From Methanocella_A sp963769045 (lineage in GTDB: Archaea; Halobacteriota; Methanocellia; Methanocellales; Methanocellaceae), in assembly GCA_963769045.1 (NCBI GenBank), contig CAVYKK010000030.1, forward strand, positions 12,182 to 76,181: a stretch of DNA of 64,000 nt, read 5' to 3'. Each line of letters starts with the position of its first letter. Position 1 is the first letter of the stretch. Positions 60,211 to 64,000 of this stretch are shown here, one piece after another. The notes beneath the pieces are model-generated. The model did no database searches. It was not told the DNA's origin and was given only the letters and a program-made list of their open reading frames with translations. The position numbers and the translations under genes were made by a program.

Positions 60211-61008
60211 TGCAGAGCAGGGAAGAAGTCCTGGCCATTTTCGACATGGACCTCCTGATCTAAGTCATCGGCAAGGGAGCTGGTAGGGGTGCGATCAACA
60301 CAGTCAAGCTTTCTGTTATCGCTTTCGCCGTCGGCCTTACTCATCGGGCTCATCATGGGGCTCGGCAGGGTGTCTAAAAACTGGCTATTCCGGGGCATAT
60401 CGTCGTATACGTCGAGATCGTCCGTGGATTGCCTCTACTGTTGCAGGTCATGTTCGTGAATTACGCCTACCGTTCTTATGGATGGACATCACCGGAAATA
60501 TGTTGCCCCTGACATCTACAGTACGTTCACCGCCTGCGTCATTCGCGCTGGCCATGAACAGCGGCTCCTACATGGGCGAGATCTTCAAGGCCGGCATCGA
60601 GGCCATCCACAAGGGCCAGATGGAGGCGGCGCGGTCGCTGGGCATGAACTACAACAGGCGATGCTATTCGTGATCCTGCCTCAGGCTTTCAAGATCGTTC
60701 TGCCGCGCGCTGGGCAATGAGTTCATTGCGCTCATCAAGGACTCGTCGATCGCCATGGTCGTCTCGTACCAGGAGATCTTGTACTGGTCCAAGGCGATTG
60801 GCGCGTGAGACTTATAATCACGTTCACACCGCTCCTTGCGGCGGGCATCATCTATCTCTGCATCACCATACCGCTGGGCAGGGCGGTCCAGTACATGGAG
60901 AAGCGGCTTCAACGTAACGAGAAGCCCACGGAACGAAGGCGCAGGCTGGCTGGGCATGAACGGAAAGAAGCCCGGAAGCCTGGATCCAACAGTAGAAGGA
61001 GGTTGAAC
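60210..61008 (+). pseudogene. Polar amino-acid ABC permease, frameshifted
   Basis: ATG 60210 overlaps the PEGA gene stop (TGATG). The product starts MQSREEVLAIFDMDLL, then changes frame several times through GAINTVKLSVIAFAVGL, VEIVRGLPLLLQVMF, FLWMDITGNML, SGSYMGEIFKAGIEAIHKGQ, MEAARSLGMNY, PQAFKIVLP, and IALIKDSSIAMVVSYQEILY to the C-terminal helix and basic end. The EAARSLGM motif marks the site that docks with the ATPase. HisM/GlnP family. Broken by at least five slips. Confidence 0.78.
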
Positions 61009-61747
61009 ATGAGCGACTACATGGTCGAGATCAGGGGCCTCAAGAAGCGGTTCGGCGAGCTCGAAGTGCTCAAGGGCATCAACATGCAGGTCAAAAAGGG
61101 CGAGGTCGTCGTCATCCTGGGGCCGAGCGGCTCGGGCAAGAGCACCATCCTCCGATGCATTAACCGGCTTGAGGAACCGACCGGCGGCCAGATACTGATC
61201 GACGGGATCGACATCACCGACAAGAAGACCGACATCAACAAGATGCGCCAGAAGGTGGGCATGGTCTTCCAGCAGTTCAACCTTTTCCCGCACATGACAG
61301 CACTACAGAACGTTACGCTGGCGCCGACCAGCGTCCAGAAAGAAGTCGAAGGAAGAAGCAGAGAAGATCGGCATGGAGCTGCTGAAGAAGGTCGGGCTGG
61401 AGGCTAAAGCCCATAGCTTCCCGATGCAGCTGTCGGGCGGCCAGCAGCAGCGTGTGGCCATCGCCCGGGCACTTGCAATGAAGCCGGACGTCATGCTGTT
61501 CGACGAGGTCACCTCGGCGCTGGACCCGGAGCTGGTCAAGGAAGTGCTGGACGTCATGCGGAACCTGGCTATGGACGGCATGACCATGATGGTGGTCACC
61601 CACGAGATGAACTTCGCCAAAGAAGTGAGCGACCGCGTGGTGCTCATCGACGGCGGCATCATCGTCGAAGAGAATACGCCGGATAAGTTCTTCACGGACC
61701 CCAGGCACGAGCGGACCAAGAAGTTCCTTAACATGATCAAGAACTAG
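61009..61747 (+). pseudogene. Polar amino-acid ABC ATPase, one frameshift
   Basis: ATG 61009 with GAAGGAGG upstream. Walker A GPSGSGKSTILRCI, Q loop VFQQFNLFPHMT, signature LSGGQQQRVAIARAL, Walker B VMLFDEVTSALDPE, switch VVTHEMNF. Between the Q loop and signature, near 61345, one base is extra or missing: the first frame closes at 61407, the second (from about 61373) runs to TAG 61745-61747. Otherwise complete, GlnQ-type. Could be repaired by one base, unlike the binding-protein gene. Confidence 0.82.
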
Positions 61748-61870
61748 CGGATGATCAGTGACTATTAAAAGAAATATACAGTCATCTGTTGTGTCCATCA
61801 TTTTATTTTTACAACATTTCTAATGGCATTCATCGAACTGATACGGATAGAGCATAAGAATTTATTCAGT

Positions 61871-61979
61871 CCAATATCGATCGCGGTGCGACGCCCATGC
61901 TGGCTTCTAATAAGAATGCGTGATGACTGATATCCGTTACTTCCAATATTAATCGCGGTGCGACGCCCATGCGCGCTGA
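61871..61979 (-). CRISPR. Repeat-spacer-repeat unit, left end of the large palindrome (CRISPR-like, uncertain)
   Basis: Two 37-nt near-repeats at 61871-61907 and 61943-61979 share CCAATATNRATCGCGGTGCG, then ACGCCCATG, and lie 72 nt apart with a 35-nt unrelated-looking spacer. The same pair occurs in inverted form at 62505-62613 with identical spacing. Size and period fit a CRISPR unit, but no cas gene is in the window, and the spacers of the two ends show weak similarity as if the whole unit were copied. Terminal repeats of a mobile element are the alternative. Confidence 0.4.
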
Positions 61980-62504
61980 TGCTGCATGGGCTACTCCGGG
62001 TTTTTCCGGTGCTACACCGTCCGGGCCGCGCTCGCACCCCCGGAGACACGCCCCTGGCTGCGCCTTCGGCTGCGCAAGGCCGAGTCCCTTCGCAAGCGCT
62101 AAGCAACGCGCCTTCGGCAGCGTTCATTGCCCGGCCGCCTCCGCACCCCTCGCACCGCATAGCGTGCGAGGGGCCTTCGGCCAGAAAAACCCTCCGCCGA
62201 CCGCGGAGAAGCAAAGGCTATGCGCACAGGACCAGGACTAGTGTTGGCTCGATGCTTGTACTGGTATTGGTATGGGTTGTAGGTGCTTCTCCGCGGAAGG
62301 CGGAGGGTTTTTTCGGCTTGCCCCTTCGCACGCATCAGCTGTGCGAGGGGTGTGGAGGTGGCGGGTGTGAAAAACGTTGCCGGTAGGCGCGTTTTTCAGG
62401 GCTTGCAAAGGAGGCTCAACGAGCGAAGCGGGTTGGGCCGACGAAGGTGCGAGCCCGTCGCCCGACACCGGAACACCGGAAAAACCCGGAGTAGCACGTG
62501 CGGC

Positions 62505-62613
62505 GAAGCAAGCACGGGCGTCGCACCGCGATTAGAAAGGGGAGCAATAGACGGTTGTCACGATGCCTGTTTACATGAAGCGAGCACGGGCGTCGCACCG
62601 CGATTGATATTGG
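62505..62613 (+). CRISPR. Repeat-spacer-repeat unit, right end of the large palindrome (CRISPR-like, uncertain)
   Basis: Two 37-nt near-repeats at 62505-62541 and 62577-62613 share GAAGCRAGCACGGGCGTCGC, then ACCGCGATT, with a 35-nt spacer (62542-62576), giving a 72-nt period. It is the mirror image of the unit at 61871-61979. Two repeats only; too short to call a CRISPR array with confidence. Confidence 0.4.
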
Positions 62614-62810
62614 GATTATTAGTTATTGAACATCATATTTTTTTCACTAGAAGCAAGCACTGACATGTTACATAGATGCTGTCGAATTGTAATTGTCGAT
62701 TTTTATAATCCCGCAATAAAATGATATCCAATCATATGCCTTTCATGCGCCGATTTTATATACGATCAGCCATCATATGGGCTCTGTTCATTTTTCTCGA
62801 GCTAAAAATA

Positions 62811-62850
62811 TACGTCAATTGACGTACTCGACTACTACAAGGCTTATATA
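62811..62850 (+). promoter_or_regulatory. Palindromic operator and TATA box before the mvaS regulator
   Basis: TACGTCAATTGACGTA (62811-62826) is a perfect 16-bp palindrome. It lies 14 bases before the TATA element GGCTTATATA (62841-62850), which is 26 bases before ATG 62876. The arrangement suggests a leaderless mRNA and an activator or repressor site, perhaps for the HTH protein itself. Confidence 0.6.
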
Positions 62851-62875
62851 GTAGGACTTCTTTCTATAGCGACTG

Positions 62876-63595
62876 ATGCAGAACGACATTGTCGAGCTCA
62901 GGGCGCGGCTCGCCGAGAAAATGGCCGGCGAGATTACCCTTTCTGAGAACCCCGGCGAGACGATCAAGAAGTGGCGGAAGAGTTTTGAGATTTCGCAGAT
63001 CGACCTCGCTAACAATATCTGTGTATCGCCGTCCGTGGTCAGCGACTACGAGAGCGGCCGGCGCAGGTCCCCGGGCACGACAATCATCAGCAGAATCGTA
63101 GAGGCGCTGCTTGACCTGGACGAGAAGGCGGGGTCGCACAAGATCCGGGCCTACGAGACCATGCTCATCGAGCGGTATAACTCCAGCGTCATCTTAGACA
63201 TCCACGAGTACAGGTCGCCCGTGCCCCTGTCGGCGTTCGAGAAGATGATCGGCGCCGATCGCATCTCCGGCAACTTCGACCGGTCGATCAACGGGTACAC
63301 CATCGTGGACAGTCTCAACGCCATTTTCCAGATGTCCTCGAGCGAGTTCTACCGGCTCTACGGCTGGAGCACCGAGCGGGCGCTGATCTTCTGCAACGTC
63401 TCCACGGGCCGTTCGCCCATGGTGGCGCTGCGAGTCACGACGCTCAAGCCGGCGGCCGTAGTCCTGCACGGGCTGGAGCCGGAGAGGATCGACCCGGTGG
63501 CGAAGAAGATCGCCACGATCGAGTCGTTCCCGCTCATGACCTCGACGATGGACATCAGTCAGATGATAAACGCATTAAAGGGATTGACAGAATGA
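62876..63595 (+). CDS. HTH-domain transcription regulator linked to mvaS
   Basis: 239 residues from ATG 62876. N-terminal HTH_3: ETIKKWRKSFEISQIDLANN, then ICVSPSVVSDYESGRRRSPG. The C-terminal 130 residues form a separate domain (SVILDIHEYRSPVPLSAFEK, RALIFCNVSTGRSPMVALRV) that may sense a ligand. This two-domain type is commonly found directly before archaeal HMG-CoA synthase; here the stop overlaps the mvaS start (ATGA). Control of isoprenoid synthesis is inferred from this linkage. Confidence 0.85.
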   Translation: MQNDIVELRARLAEKMAGEITLSENPGETIKKWRKSFEISQIDLANNICVSPSVVSDYESGRRRSPGTTIISRIVEALLDLDEKAGSHKIRAYETMLIERYNSSVILDIHEYRSPVPLSAFEKMIGADRISGNFDRSINGYTIVDSLNAIFQMSSSEFYRLYGWSTERALIFCNVSTGRSPMVALRVTTLKPAAVVLHGLEPERIDPVAKKIATIESFPLMTSTMDISQMINALKGLTE

Positions 63596-64000
63596 AGCTA
63601 GGAATCAGTGCTTACGGAGCTTACGTCCCGCGGTACCGCATCAAGGTGGACGAGATCGCCAAGGTGTGGGGAGACGACGCCGACGACTACAAGAACGGCC
63701 TGATGGTGACCGAAAAGTCGGTGCCGGACATGGACGAGGACACGGCGACCATCGCGGTAGAGGCGGCAAGGAACGCCATCGCGCGTGGCGCAGACCCGAA
63801 GAAGATCGGCGCAATATACGTCGGCTCTGAGAGCCACCCGTATGCGGTCAAGCCGACCGCAACGATAGTTGCAGCTGCCATCGGCGCGCCGAACCAGATG
63901 ACGGCGGCCGATTTCGAGTTCGCCTGCAAGGCGGGCACCGCGGCGATACAGACCTGCATGGGCGTAGTAGCGGCAGGCATCGCCGAGACAGGCATGGCCA
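63592..64000 (+). CDS. mvaS: Hydroxymethylglutaryl-CoA synthase, N-terminal part (runs off the window)
   Basis: 136 codons are visible from ATG 63592. MKLGISAYGAYVPRYRIKVD, then MVTEKSVPDMDEDTATIAVE, GAIYVGSESHPYAVKPTATI and EFACKAGTAAIQTCMG, with Cys in FACKAGT at the active-site position. This is the archaeal HMG-CoA synthase type, which condenses acetoacetyl-CoA with acetyl-CoA in the mevalonate route to membrane lipids. Translationally coupled to the HTH gene by ATGA. Confidence 0.95.
   Translation, partial: MKLGISAYGAYVPRYRIKVDEIAKVWGDDADDYKNGLMVTEKSVPDMDEDTATIAVEAARNAIARGADPKKIGAIYVGSESHPYAVKPTATIVAAAIGAPNQMTAADFEFACKAGTAAIQTCMGVVAAGIAETGMA

Larger units (their letters stand above)
61871..62613. 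repeat. 743-bp imperfect inverted repeat
   Basis: Matching arms are centred near 62242. Outermost are the 37-nt repeat pairs (61871/62613 and 61943/62541 have the same coordinate sum). Next is a perfect 21-bp pair at 61991-62011 and 62474-62494, beginning CTACTCCGGG. Nearer the centre are CCGCGGAGAAGCA (62201-62213) and its complement (62284-62296), and AAAACCCTCCGCC with its complement at 62299. Local hairpins such as CCCCTCGCAC/GTGCGAGGGG occur in both arms. No believable gene is inside. Confidence 0.8.

Noticed and set aside
62041..62663. Open frames of 60-142 codons inside the large palindrome
   Set aside because: They result from GC-rich palindromic DNA, run on both strands and have no ribosome sites or domains.

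Overview
The window looks like a chromosomal segment of a methanogenic euryarchaeon, most likely Methanocellales (Rice Cluster I) or a close relative. The lineage is inferred from gene content and sequence character; no search was run. Supporting signs are a complete euryarchaeal archaellum locus (FlaB, FlaC/D/E, FlaF, FlaG, FlaH, FlaI, FlaJ), archaeal TATA promoters with short or no leaders, a CbiX/CfbA-type chelatase next to archaeal ThiC, several Lrp/AsnC regulators, KaiC-like ATPases, archaeal HMG-CoA synthase and PGF-CTERM surface proteins.

Layout. 1-3.0 kb: a partial gene and two decayed insertion sequences, one carrying a small MITE-like insertion. 3.0-6.9 kb: branched-chain amino-acid genes cimA, ilvB and ilvN, with ilvC at 13.6 kb. 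7.3-13.5 kb: a dGTPase-like HD protein, a large YVTN beta-propeller surface protein, arginase, a small membrane protein and a Bat-type HTH regulator. 14.8-15.5 kb: a secreted Gln/Tyr/Gly-repeat protein. 16.0-31.0 kb: the archaellum locus. It has two nearly identical archaellin genes, each with the same promoter and leader and each followed by a FlaC-type gene behind a second duplicated promoter. Then come five FlaG-like and two FlaF-like genes, flaH, flaI, flaJ and an unrecognised Met/Pro/Asp-repeat membrane protein. 31-33.4 kb: small unknown genes separated by long hairpin repeats. 33.8-36.2 kb: chelatase, thiC and a metallo-beta-lactamase-fold hydrolase. 36.5-41.1 kb: a PGF-CTERM protein, three Lrp regulators and a membrane-anchored protein. 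41.2-47.3 kb: three KaiC-like ATPases, a Roadblock-like protein, a zinc-ribbon protein and two M29 peptidases. 47.6-51.7 kb: a possible small RNA, tRNA-Val, a Cys-rich 53-residue protein, an SDH/ClpP-fold protease, an autoregulated-looking HTH gene, a cupin and a PEBP protein. 51.7-55.8 kb: a tight five-gene operon of zinc-ribbon, membrane, SPFH-like and coiled-coil proteins. 56-58.2 kb: an acetate-transporter-family protein, an MFS transporter and a small unknown. 58.5-61.7 kb: a polar amino-acid ABC transporter operon broken by many frameshifts. 61.8-62.7 kb: a 743-bp imperfect inverted repeat whose ends carry pairs of ~37-nt repeats at 72-nt spacing. 62.8-64 kb: an HTH regulator overlapping mvaS, which runs off the right edge.

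The most distinctive points are the expanded and duplicated archaellum locus, the zinc-ribbon/SPFH operon, the dispersed intergenic hairpins whose arms match within a copy but differ between copies, and the large palindrome near 62.2 kb. Single-base frameshifts recur (ilvB, both FlaC-type genes, two secreted proteins, the ABC operon), so base-level sequence quality should be kept in mind; some apparently broken genes may be intact in the organism.
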